Source: an uncultured Lachnospiraceae bacterium
GTDB lineage: Bacteria > Bacillota > Clostridia > Lachnospirales > Lachnospiraceae
Reading direction: 5' to 3'
NCBI GenBank assembly: GCA_910586005.1
Contig: CAJUHG010000073.1
Span: forward strand, 1-13,200
Length of the DNA stretch: 13,200 bases
The position numbers were made by a program, and so were the translations under genes. The notes beneath the pieces are model-generated. The model was not told the DNA's origin, ran no database searches, and worked only from the letters and a program-made list of their open reading frames with translations. Every line of letters starts with the position of its first letter. Position 1 is the first letter of the stretch. Below, one piece after another: positions 7,146-13,200 of the stretch.

Positions 7146-7174
7146 TTGAATCTTAAAGTAAATCGTAGTAGAAT
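7146..7174 (+). promoter_or_regulatory. Probable sigma-A promoter of the chemoreceptor operon
   Basis: TTGAAT (7146-7151), a 17-bp spacer and TAGAAT (7169-7174), each hexamer one base off consensus. The predicted transcript would start near 7181, giving a leader of about 95 nt. The site is the best plus-strand match before the receptor gene. No sigma-28 type site was seen here. Confidence 0.55.
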
Positions 7175-7187
7175 AAAATTCATATAG

Positions 7188-7250
7188 TTGCCTCAGAGGA
7201 AGCAATATCTTCTGAGACGCCTATGGCTTATGCCCATTTTGTAAAGCATA
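7188..7250 (+). promoter_or_regulatory. Structured 5' leader with competing hairpins
   Basis: The predicted leader holds short overlapping inverted repeats that cannot all form together: TTGC / GCAA (7188-7191 with 7202-7205) competes with CTCAGA / TCTGAG (7192-7197 with 7211-7216), and ATGGC with GCCCAT (7223-7237) competes with TATGC / GCATA (7229-7233 with 7246-7250). The ribosome binding site AGGAGG follows at about 7264-7269. This could be a regulatory RNA, but I match it to no known riboswitch class. Confidence 0.3.
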
Positions 7251-7277
7251 ATTTAGGAAAGACAGGAGGATTTAAAA

Positions 7278-9242
7278 GTGAAAGCAAAGAGAAGTATTAG
7301 TGGAAAAATATTGTTTAATACAATTATCATGATGATATGTCTAGCAGTGATATTTATTATCTTGATGACACGCTCCATGAAATCACTTACAGATGCTGTT
7401 CTGTCAAATTCACTTCCATCTATAGCAAAAACAGCATCACAAAGTTTAGAGGGAAGTATGCATATGTTGGCAGATCGTATTTTTATGATTGGTGACAATG
7501 AATTTATTACAAATGCAAAAAGTACAAAAAAAGAAAAAATGTCTGTTTTAGATAAGGCACAGTCAGGAATCGAGTTTGTATGGCTTGGAATATATGATGC
7601 AGAAGGTCATCTTTCTATAGGAGAGAAGAATTGTCCAAAGTCTTTGCAAGATAGGAAGATGTTTCCTCTTTTACAGGAAACAGAGAATTTAGTCGTAGAT
7701 GATATTACATATAATGGAAATGTGTTAGAACTTGCAGTAGGGCTTCCTATTACTGATACAGAGGGAGAATTATTATATTATCTAGTGGGATGTTATAATT
7801 ATGATATATTAAGTGATATGCTAAATAGTATTAATATAAGCGCAAATGGGGAAGCTTTTATTGTAAATTCAGAGGGTCGAATTATGGGACACCGAGATAA
7901 AAACTTAATAAAAAATAAAATAGATATGAAAGATTATGTAGGTTCTCAGGAACAAGAAGATAAAGTGGTTTCTGGAGAAACAGGGGTTATGGTATTAGAA
8001 GATAAGAATAAGGTAGATGCTAAACTAATAAGTTATGTTCCAATTAATGGAACTAACTGGTTTCTTGCTATTATTGTTCCGCGTAATGATTTTATGGGGC
8101 CAGCCAATGATAGTATTATGCTTGGAATTTATATTACATTAGGATTGGTACTAATAACATCTGTATTCACTATAAGTTTTTCTACTAAGATTAAAAATTC
8201 TTTGCGAGGAGTTACAAGCAGAATTGAGTTATTAGCTCGAGGAGATTTAAGGACACCAACAGAGATTATTAAGACAAAGGATGAAACACAAGTACTTTCT
8301 ATCTCTTTGGAACATACCATTAATAGTATCAATGAATATATATCAGAGCTTTCTAAGATTTTATCTAGTGTTTCTAAGGGGGATTTTAATGTAGCAGTGG
8401 AAGGGGATTTTAATGGAGATTTTGTTGTAATAAAAGAATCTTTAAATCATATTATTGTTTCTTTAAATAAGATGTTACTTGCTGTTCAGGATTCTTCTAA
8501 AGAAGTCTTAAAAACAGCTAGTATTGTATCAGAAAGTGCCGTTCAAGTGCACACAGGCTCTAGTGAGCAGTCTAATTCTTTGCAGGTATTAACAGAAGAG
8601 ACAAAAGCTATTGAAGAAAATATTACAGAAGTAGATTATAATACGAGACTTGCTGGTGAATTGATGGAAAAAACAAAAATAAGTATGAATGCTGGGGATG
8701 AAAATATGCAAAATCTTCTCAAGGCAATGGAAGATATTAATAGAAATTCTGTGGAGATTACTAAAGTTAATAAATTGTTAGAAGATATTGCATTCCAAAC
8801 AAATATATTGGCATTAAATGCTTCTGTAGAGGCGGGAAGAGCCGGAGAAGCGGGAAAGGGATTTGCAGTGGTAGCATCAGAAGTGCGTGACTTAGCATCT
8901 CAGAGCACAGAATCTGCAAAACATGCATCAGAAGTGATTAGCAACTCTTTAAAAGCAATTGAAAAGGGGGTTGTCTATGCCAATCAAGCAGCAGAATCTT
9001 TGGAAGATATAGAAGAGGTATCTTATAAAATGTCAGATATTACAAAACGTCTGGAAGAATCTGTAAGTATTCAAAAAGAATCTTTGGAAAATATGGCAGG
9101 GCAGATTACACAAATTAATAATTTTGCAGAAAAAAATCTAAATGCAAGTTTTGAAAGTACAACTGCAAGTCAGAAATTACACAAACAGGCAGAAGAACTG
9201 CAATATATTTCAGGACAGTTCCGTTTAAGGAGGGATAGATAA
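7278..9242 (+). CDS. Methyl-accepting chemotaxis receptor with Cache sensor
   Basis: A 654-residue transmembrane chemoreceptor that would sense a ligand outside the cell and control CheA. Order: cytoplasmic start, membrane segment 1 (about 9-30), an extracellular dCache-type domain (about 35-275, with the typical NGEAFIVNSEGRIMGH at 190-205), membrane segment 2 (about 279-302), a HAMP domain (about 303-355), a second HAMP-like linker around GDFNGDF (376-382), and the signalling helices. The conserved tip is EDIAFQTNILALNASVEAGR (502-521), continuing into GKGFAVVASEVR. There is no C-terminal CheR-docking pentapeptide. In the Cache domain RKMF (126-129) replaces the RxWY pattern of amino-acid-sensing dCache domains, so the ligand is probably different. 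Start is GTG with AGGAGG eight bases upstream. The gene is read divergently from the decarboxylase, and its last codons contain the ribosome binding site of the flavin lipoprotein gene. Confidence 0.93.
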   Translation: MKAKRSISGKILFNTIIMMICLAVIFIILMTRSMKSLTDAVLSNSLPSIAKTASQSLEGSMHMLADRIFMIGDNEFITNAKSTKKEKMSVLDKAQSGIEFVWLGIYDAEGHLSIGEKNCPKSLQDRKMFPLLQETENLVVDDITYNGNVLELAVGLPITDTEGELLYYLVGCYNYDILSDMLNSINISANGEAFIVNSEGRIMGHRDKNLIKNKIDMKDYVGSQEQEDKVVSGETGVMVLEDKNKVDAKLISYVPINGTNWFLAIIVPRNDFMGPANDSIMLGIYITLGLVLITSVFTISFSTKIKNSLRGVTSRIELLARGDLRTPTEIIKTKDETQVLSISLEHTINSINEYISELSKILSSVSKGDFNVAVEGDFNGDFVVIKESLNHIIVSLNKMLLAVQDSSKEVLKTASIVSESAVQVHTGSSEQSNSLQVLTEETKAIEENITEVDYNTRLAGELMEKTKISMNAGDENMQNLLKAMEDINRNSVEITKVNKLLEDIAFQTNILALNASVEAGRAGEAGKGFAVVASEVRDLASQSTESAKHASEVISNSLKAIEKGVVYANQAAESLEDIEEVSYKMSDITKRLEESVSIQKESLENMAGQITQINNFAEKNLNASFESTTASQKLHKQAEELQYISGQFRLRRDR

Positions 9243-9243
9243 A

Positions 9244-9711
9244 ATGAAAAAAAGAAATGGATTTTTTATTATCTTTTTTATATTAATAGGTATGTTTATT
9301 TCTGCTTGTGGCAACGATAAGAATGCTCAAAGTCAGTGGAAAGATGGATATTATACAGCAATGATGGGGGATTATAATTTCGGTTGGAAAGAATATGTTA
9401 CAATTTGTGTTATGGATCATAAAATTGTCAATGTAGAATACAATGCTAAAAATGCAAGTGGTTTTATTAAGTCTTGGGATATTGCTTATATGAGAAATAT
9501 GAATCCTGTGAGTGGTATATATCCCAATAGGTATACACGGGATTATGCAAAAGAATTCTTAGAAGAACAAAGTGCAGAAAATATTGATTTAATAGCAGGG
9601 GCAACTTCTTCTGGATATAATTTTCAAAAATTAGCAGCAGCAGTCTTAGAAAATGCAAGTACTGGTAATACAGAAATTGCTATTGTTCCAGTGGAAAAAA
9701 AGGAAGAATAG
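9244..9711 (+). CDS. FMN-binding-domain lipoprotein (flavinylated, extracytoplasmic)
   Basis: A 155-residue lipoprotein anchored to the outside of the membrane. It has a basic N-terminus, a hydrophobic segment (7-21) and a lipobox ISAC with lipidated C22. The mature part is a single small FMN_bind domain (about 32-138) starting QWKDGYYTA and ending in DLIAGATSSGYNF (115-127). The D-x3-GAT-x-S arrangement is the site where the flavin transferase ApbE couples FMN to a hydroxyl residue, probably T121, in NqrC/RnfG and in PplA-type lipoproteins. Such proteins pass electrons at the cell surface. The start lies one base after the receptor stop; AAGGAGGG (9227-9234) lies inside the receptor gene, so the two are translated together. 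No ApbE gene is in the window. The domain call is firm; a role as sensing partner of the receptor is inferred from the operon. Confidence 0.85.
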   Translation: MKKRNGFFIIFFILIGMFISACGNDKNAQSQWKDGYYTAMMGDYNFGWKEYVTICVMDHKIVNVEYNAKNASGFIKSWDIAYMRNMNPVSGIYPNRYTRDYAKEFLEEQSAENIDLIAGATSSGYNFQKLAAAVLENASTGNTEIAIVPVEKKEE

Positions 9712-9786
9712 TTACCATTTTATTATTGTGGAGCGTAGAAAATTTTATATTGGTAGAATTAATCTGCATTTCATAGTCCATAAAAC

Positions 9787-9828
9787 AAATTGTGCAATCT
9801 CCTCCATTATGAAGGGATTGCACAATTT
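9787..9828. terminator. Probable bidirectional Rho-independent terminator
   Basis: A perfect 13-bp stem, AAATTGTGCAATC and its complement, with a 16-nt loop, lies 75 bp after the flavin lipoprotein stop, between convergent genes. The T-run is better on the minus strand (TTTGTTTTA) than on the plus strand (ATTTACTTT). It probably ends the chemoreceptor operon and backs up the terminator of the ligase gene. Confidence 0.7.
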
Positions 9829-9853
9829 ACTTTGCTGTGTACTTTTATTATAG

Positions 9854-9893
9854 AAAAAACATACCTTTCATATTTCACAATAATATGTTTTTT
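9854..9893 (-). terminator. AT-rich terminator of the O-antigen ligase gene
   Basis: AAAAAACATA (9854-9863) and TATGTTTTTT (9884-9893) form a perfect 10-bp stem about 20 bp after the ligase stop. On the minus strand it reads A-tract, stem, T-tract, as in a Rho-independent terminator, though the stem is GC-poor. A smaller hairpin CATATT / AATATG overlaps its loop. Confidence 0.55.
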
Positions 9894-9914
9894 TTATGAA
9901 ATAAGGAAAGGAGG

Positions 9915-11672
9915 TCAAGAATAATTTTCAGTTGTGGAAGAGGCCAAAGCAATTCCAGCAAATATGTAAAAAGTAGGTGTGGTATAGAGAGAGGAATCGC
10001 TAAAGAAACAACAAGTAAGATAACAGATGCAGGCTAGAAAACATCCAAAGCCAAGTTGTTGTTTTTTGGTGTGAAGGTCACAATTCTTATAAAAGGAGAA
10101 ACAGTGCTTAAAAAACCATAGATAGAATACCAGCAATGCAAGAAGAGATAACAAGCCTGTTTGTACCCATCTAGTGAGGTAATCATTGTGAGCACTTTCT
10201 ATTACACGTCTTGGGTTTTCTGCATAGATAAGTTTTCCCACATAGTCATTTTGGGGAAATGCTTCAGCAAAAGTATCTGGACCACTGCCAACTAGAAGAT
10301 AATTCTTTAACATGGGAATAACTCTAGACCAGATATAAAGTCTGCCAGAACCTAGATATTCCAGACCATGTAGGTCAAGTTTGGGTATTTCTACCATTTT
10401 ATCTAATTTTCTGTCTCCATTTCGATAAAAATATCCCTCTTCTGTCTTAACAAATTCTAGAAAACCTTCTTCTAATTGTAGAATAAAGGATAATGTTTCT
10501 TCTTTATTCATAAATCTTGCAAGAATAGAGGTTCTAAAGGGGATAATCCATTCACCTTTAGAATTTTGTTTTAAGGTGATTATAGTTCCTTTGGTATCTT
10601 TTGCAGATAATCCTTCCTTGTCTAGAGTTAGTATTAGACTTTTATCCTCATAGGTAATAGAAATGCCTTCCTGAGAAGTAAGAACCTCTTGAAGTTTTGG
10701 TTTTTTGGGGGTGTCTACCATGCGAGAAAGATAAGGAAATCCATTTATGGCATCTAAGCTCACACATAGCACTAAAAATATCAGAATACCAGAAAGAACA
10801 TAGTTCCATTTTTGAAAAAATGACTTTCCTATACAAAGGATAAAAACGATACTTCCAGTTACTATTGCTATAAGAGCCGCTCTCGTATAGGTGAACCACA
10901 ATAGCAGCAAGGCTGCAAATAACAATAATAGATAACAAATTTTTTTCTTCTTCTCTTGTTCACTATAAGATAACACAGCAAATACTGCCGCAAACATTAC
11001 CAGAAATACTGCTGCATAATTGGGATTATACAAAGTGAGAAATACATTATTTTCACTAAATACATCTTCAATTGTACCTCTGTACTCTGCAAACTGTTCT
11101 TCTGACATAATAAACCGCTGTACCAATTCAAAATTGAGTAAATCATGCCCAAATACCTGAAACCATCCAGTAATACTAATCAGAAGAAATACAATAATAA
11201 TTCCTTTGCCAATCGTCTGATAGTCCTGTTCTGTTTCTAGCATTTGATAAGTATAAAAACACATCAGACAAAATCCTAATAGGACAAAAATATTTTGGAA
11301 CTGATAGAAATTTCCAGTAAGAGAAGCTCTTGGATGGATGGAAAAAATCGTGGATAATATTGCAAAAATACAATAAATAGCTAAGGGAATAAAAATCTTA
11401 ATGGATTTGTTTTTTTCTCTATATAAAGTCATGCGCAGTATTAAAACAATAAGACTTATCACTGCAACAAGTTCAAAAAAATAGCTTCTGTAGTAAGTGT
11501 ATAAGTCTTGTACTACACTGTTGTCTGAGTGCCAAAGATAGTTGCTATATCCATAATCATATTCTGCTAAATATACACAAAAGGGCATTAGACAGAGTAC
11601 ACAAAGAATAGGTAACAGCAGGTCATTGAATCCCTTTTGTTGGGATGTTTTATTTATCTTTCTATTTTTCAT
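9915..11672 (-). CDS. O-antigen ligase/polymerase (WzyC) family membrane protein
   Basis: A polytopic membrane protein of 585 residues with roughly 11-12 membrane segments. Nine hydrophobic stretches lie between about residue 17 and 308 and three between 505 and 580. Between them the WzyC/ligase region contains GSGRLYIWSRVIPML (441-455), GSGPDTFAEAFP (462-473) and ESAHNDYLTRWVQTG (492-506), the usual marks of enzymes that join or polymerise lipid-linked glycans outside the membrane. In a Gram-positive it would act on a surface polysaccharide or glycoprotein glycan, not LPS. Residues about 318-430 form a hydrophilic, probably beta-rich insertion ahead of this motif region. The frame extends to an ATG at 11750, but that start lies in a hairpin; I choose 11672, with AAAGGA about ten bases upstream, which is somewhat far. 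It follows the BIG2 gene on the same strand, 117 bp away. The substrate is unknown. Confidence 0.8.
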   Translation of the reverse strand: MKNRKINKTSQQKGFNDLLLPILCVLCLMPFCVYLAEYDYGYSNYLWHSDNSVVQDLYTYYRSYFFELVAVISLIVLILRMTLYREKNKSIKIFIPLAIYCIFAILSTIFSIHPRASLTGNFYQFQNIFVLLGFCLMCFYTYQMLETEQDYQTIGKGIIIVFLLISITGWFQVFGHDLLNFELVQRFIMSEEQFAEYRGTIEDVFSENNVFLTLYNPNYAAVFLVMFAAVFAVLSYSEQEKKKKICYLLLLFAALLLLWFTYTRAALIAIVTGSIVFILCIGKSFFQKWNYVLSGILIFLVLCVSLDAINGFPYLSRMVDTPKKPKLQEVLTSQEGISITYEDKSLILTLDKEGLSAKDTKGTIITLKQNSKGEWIIPFRTSILARFMNKEETLSFILQLEEGFLEFVKTEEGYFYRNGDRKLDKMVEIPKLDLHGLEYLGSGRLYIWSRVIPMLKNYLLVGSGPDTFAEAFPQNDYVGKLIYAENPRRVIESAHNDYLTRWVQTGLLSLLALLVFYLWFFKHCFSFYKNCDLHTKKQQLGFGCFLACICYLTCCFFSDSSLYTTPTFYIFAGIALASSTTENYS

Positions 11673-11730
11673 GCATTTGATTTCCTTTGTCAAATTCCCA
11701 TAATTAAAAGTTATAGGTTTGTAGGAGTAC

Positions 11731-11771
11731 GACACTCCTCCCACCACCAAAAAGGTAGTAGGAGGAGTGCC
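11731..11771 (-). other. Strong GC-rich hairpin between the BIG2 gene and the ligase gene
   Basis: An 18-bp stem (11731-11748 with 11754-11771, a few G-U pairs as RNA) with a 5-nt T loop on the minus strand begins 18 nt after the BIG2 stop. No T-run follows, so it is not a standard intrinsic terminator. The distal arm can also pair with bases further on (GGAGT / ACTCC with a 5-nt loop, 11723-11737), giving an alternative fold. It may be an attenuator, a processing site or a 3'-end stabiliser. Confidence 0.6.
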
Positions 11772-11789
11772 AGTTAGATTGTATAGATA

Positions 11790-12890
11790 TTATTTTGCTT
11801 TAAATGTATTATTCTTTTTACTGTTACCAAATTTCTGGTTGCTCGGCCAATTATCACAGGAATTTCTTTTCATTCCTATTAGTGTATAAGAGCTGCCTTT
11901 TTTGAGTTTTAGGCTTTGAAGTTTGACAGAAATAATATTTTTTCCTTTGGTGGCAGTAGCAAGTCCATAGTATTTATGTCTTGTTTTTACATCTTGAATA
12001 TAGATGGGGAATTTTACTTTATTGCTTTTGTCAATCTTGCTGTCAAAAAAATTGCTAGCAGCGGCCTTTAGTCCAAACATTTGTTCTTCAGTTGTGTTTT
12101 TACTAAGTTTTATTGTAACAGTGGAACCTTTTCCGCTGACACTTTTCAGTCTAAATATTTTTGCATTTCCAGTTCCAATAGGATTTAAGTTTGTTGCATA
12201 AGTATCTATCTTACTGCTGATAACACTTGCATGTGCAAGCATGGGCAGATGTGCTATATATGTAGATTTTCCATTTTGATATGAGGAAGTTAGTCCACTA
12301 TAAAAGTTAAAATTGGAAGTGTAGGGAGCTGATTCACATGCATTGATATACAAATAATTAGCATTTATGGCTTGATAGCGATTTGAAGAGGTAAGTTTTT
12401 TACCATATGTTTTAATCAATGCATCTGCACTCTTTTTTAATGTGTTATAATTACCTGACAGTTTACTAATTTTAGAAACTACTTTAATGGTACAAGTTTT
12501 TGACACTCCTTTAAAGGTAATTGTAATCTTGGCTGTTCCATTTTTCTTAGCCTTTACTAAACCTGTGGATTTGTTAATAGTTACCACAGAGGTTTTATCA
12601 CTTTTATACTTTACGCCGCTGTTTAAAGAAAGTGCACCATAGTTTTTATAACCATTTCCTGATTCAGAAGCTGTTAAGTAATCACCAATATAGAATCCAG
12701 TTGTTTGCTTAGTCATCTGAAATTCAGGATTCATATAGGGATTTATACTTACACTAGAGCTCCAATTTAGATAAACTGTTCCGGCTGCCTGTACAGTAAG
12801 CTCAGCTTGGGGAAGGGATGCAAGAATCCCTGGTAATGTCAATAAAAGACATAAAAATACACAGATTCTTCGTTTTAGATTTGTTTTCAT
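11790..12890 (-). CDS. Secreted BIG2 (bacterial Ig-like) domain protein
   Basis: A 366-residue exported protein of unknown role. The signal peptide has KRR at 6-8, a hydrophobic core (about 9-25) and likely cleavage in TVQAAG around residues 35-36. A BIG2 domain follows (about 80-140), with its hallmark VVTINKSTGLVKAKKNGTAK (102-121) and ending TCTIKVV. The rest, about 145-366, has no family I recognise; it is rich in Lys, Ser, Thr and Asn and likely very basic. C185 and C345 could form a disulfide. There is no LPXTG motif, membrane anchor, S-layer or choline-binding repeat, so the protein is either released or held by charge to the wall. AAGGAGGAG eight bases before the ATG fixes the start. 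A good promoter lies at 13013-13041. It precedes the ligase-family gene on the same strand, hinting at a shared envelope role. Confidence 0.75.
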   Translation of the reverse strand: MKTNLKRRICVFLCLLLTLPGILASLPQAELTVQAAGTVYLNWSSSVSINPYMNPEFQMTKQTTGFYIGDYLTASESGNGYKNYGALSLNSGVKYKSDKTSVVTINKSTGLVKAKKNGTAKITITFKGVSKTCTIKVVSKISKLSGNYNTLKKSADALIKTYGKKLTSSNRYQAINANYLYINACESAPYTSNFNFYSGLTSSYQNGKSTYIAHLPMLAHASVISSKIDTYATNLNPIGTGNAKIFRLKSVSGKGSTVTIKLSKNTTEEQMFGLKAAASNFFDSKIDKSNKVKFPIYIQDVKTRHKYYGLATATKGKNIISVKLQSLKLKKGSSYTLIGMKRNSCDNWPSNQKFGNSKKNNTFKAK

Positions 12891-13200
12891 TTCAAAATCT
12901 CCTCCTTATTATAATTTCATGATACTAGATAATTATAAAACTTCATAATTTTGTGAATTTTCTATAAAATGCAAAAAATTAGTAGTTCTATAATTGTCTA
13001 ATTAACTTTTTTATTATATACCTATATATATTTTTTTGCAAATATTTTTACAATTATAATTTGTTATTTTTATATTATTTTGTAACAGGTGAACTGAGAT
13101 TATATAATTTTGACACATCTTTCATGGTTCAACCGTTAAACATTAGGAAAGACCAACTATTAAAAGTCAAGTAGATAATGGAAAAAATCAAAAGAAATTA
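12891..13200. other. AT-rich intergenic region at the window end
   Basis: This stretch holds the ribosome binding site, leader and promoter of the BIG2 gene up to about 13041. Beyond that, 13042-13200 shows no gene, terminator or strong repeat. A TTGACA at 13110-13115 has no -10 at proper spacing on the plus strand. Confidence 0.5.
13013..13041 (-). promoter_or_regulatory. Probable sigma-A promoter of the BIG2 gene
   Basis: On the minus strand TTGCAA (13036-13041), a 17-bp spacer and a perfect TATAAT (13013-13018). The transcript would start near 13006, leaving a leader of about 115 nt before the BIG2 start. The leader is AT-rich with only a weak hairpin (AATTAT / ATAATT). Confidence 0.6.

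Larger units (their letters stand above)
6856..7277. other. Divergent intergenic region rich in inverted repeats
   Basis: This 422-bp gap between the decarboxylase and the chemoreceptor has no open frame that looks real. It contains ACACTAG / CTAGTGT (6963-6969 and 6994-7000), a tandem repeat (7002-7021), CTGCTA-GA-TAGCAG (7031-7044), and a nested pair in which AGCATT / AATGCT (7052-7057 and 7090-7095) encloses TGTCA-TCTAGT-TGACA (7062-7077). The plus-strand promoter and leader follow. I found no convincing sigma-A promoter for the decarboxylase on the other strand. Confidence 0.5.

Noticed and set aside
7188..7250. Possible GEMM-type c-di-GMP riboswitch, suggested by GAGACGCC followed by GGC before a chemoreceptor gene.
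   Set aside because: The conserved GGCAAACC-like segment, the GNRA loop arrangement and the second conserved stem are missing; kept only as an unclassified structured leader.
9653..9853. A 66-codon plus-strand open frame after the flavin lipoprotein gene.
   Set aside because: It overlaps the end of the lipoprotein gene in another frame, runs through the terminator stem and has no ribosome binding site.
11673..11750. N-terminal extension of the ligase-family protein to the upstream ATG.
   Set aside because: The extension begins in the GC-rich hairpin, lacks a ribosome binding site and adds residues that do not look like a membrane protein start.
13178..13200. ATG followed by an open frame to the window end (MEKIKRN).
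   Set aside because: Only seven complete codons are visible and no ribosome binding site precedes the ATG.
1..13200. CRISPR arrays, insertion sequences, tRNA or rRNA genes and phage genes.
   Set aside because: I found no regularly spaced repeats, transposase motifs or structural RNA signatures.

Overview
The window looks like chromosomal DNA from a low-GC Firmicute of the class Clostridia, most likely a Lachnospiraceae-type gut anaerobe. The reasons are the AT-rich intergenic DNA, strong AGGAGG-type ribosome binding sites, Gram-positive housekeeping synteny, a lipoprotein with a Firmicute-style lipobox and a secreted Ig-like (BIG2) protein. The genus cannot be fixed from the sequence alone. 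I see no insertion sequence, phage gene, tRNA, rRNA or CRISPR array.

Region 1 (33-6855, all on the minus strand) is a clostridial version of the conserved yaaO-tmk-yaaQ-yaaR-holB-ricT-yabA-yabB-yazA-rsmI neighbourhood of Bacillus. In transcription order it holds an Orn/Lys/Arg-type decarboxylase, a guanylate-kinase-like P-loop kinase in the tmk position, YaaR (DUF327), the clamp-loader subunit delta' (holB), the PSP1-domain protein RicT, a TrmN6-type tRNA methyltransferase and the 16S rRNA methyltransferase RsmI. The tmk, yaaQ/darA, yabA and yazA members are absent. Three gaps hold promoter-like sites, and two of these are embedded in repeats: a pair of related 35-bp elements bracketing a promoter before holB, and three copies of a TTAGGTAWT motif around a promoter before rsmI.

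Region 2 (6856-9893) starts with a 422-bp divergent intergenic region rich in inverted repeats. It leads into a plus-strand two-gene operon: a Cache-type methyl-accepting chemotaxis receptor with a GTG start, and immediately after it a small lipoprotein with a covalent-FMN (flavinylation) motif. The two are translationally linked, because the ribosome binding site of the lipoprotein lies inside the receptor gene. The pairing suggests a chemotaxis module with a redox or flavin-linked extracytoplasmic partner, and is the most interesting signal in the window. A likely bidirectional terminator and an AT-rich terminator close this region against the convergent genes.

Region 3 (9915-13200, minus strand) holds a secreted, lysine-rich BIG2-domain protein with its own clear promoter, a conspicuous 18-bp hairpin with no T-tract, and an O-antigen ligase/polymerase-family membrane protein carrying a large non-membrane insertion. 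This pair probably belongs to surface glycan or envelope biology, but the substrate is unknown.
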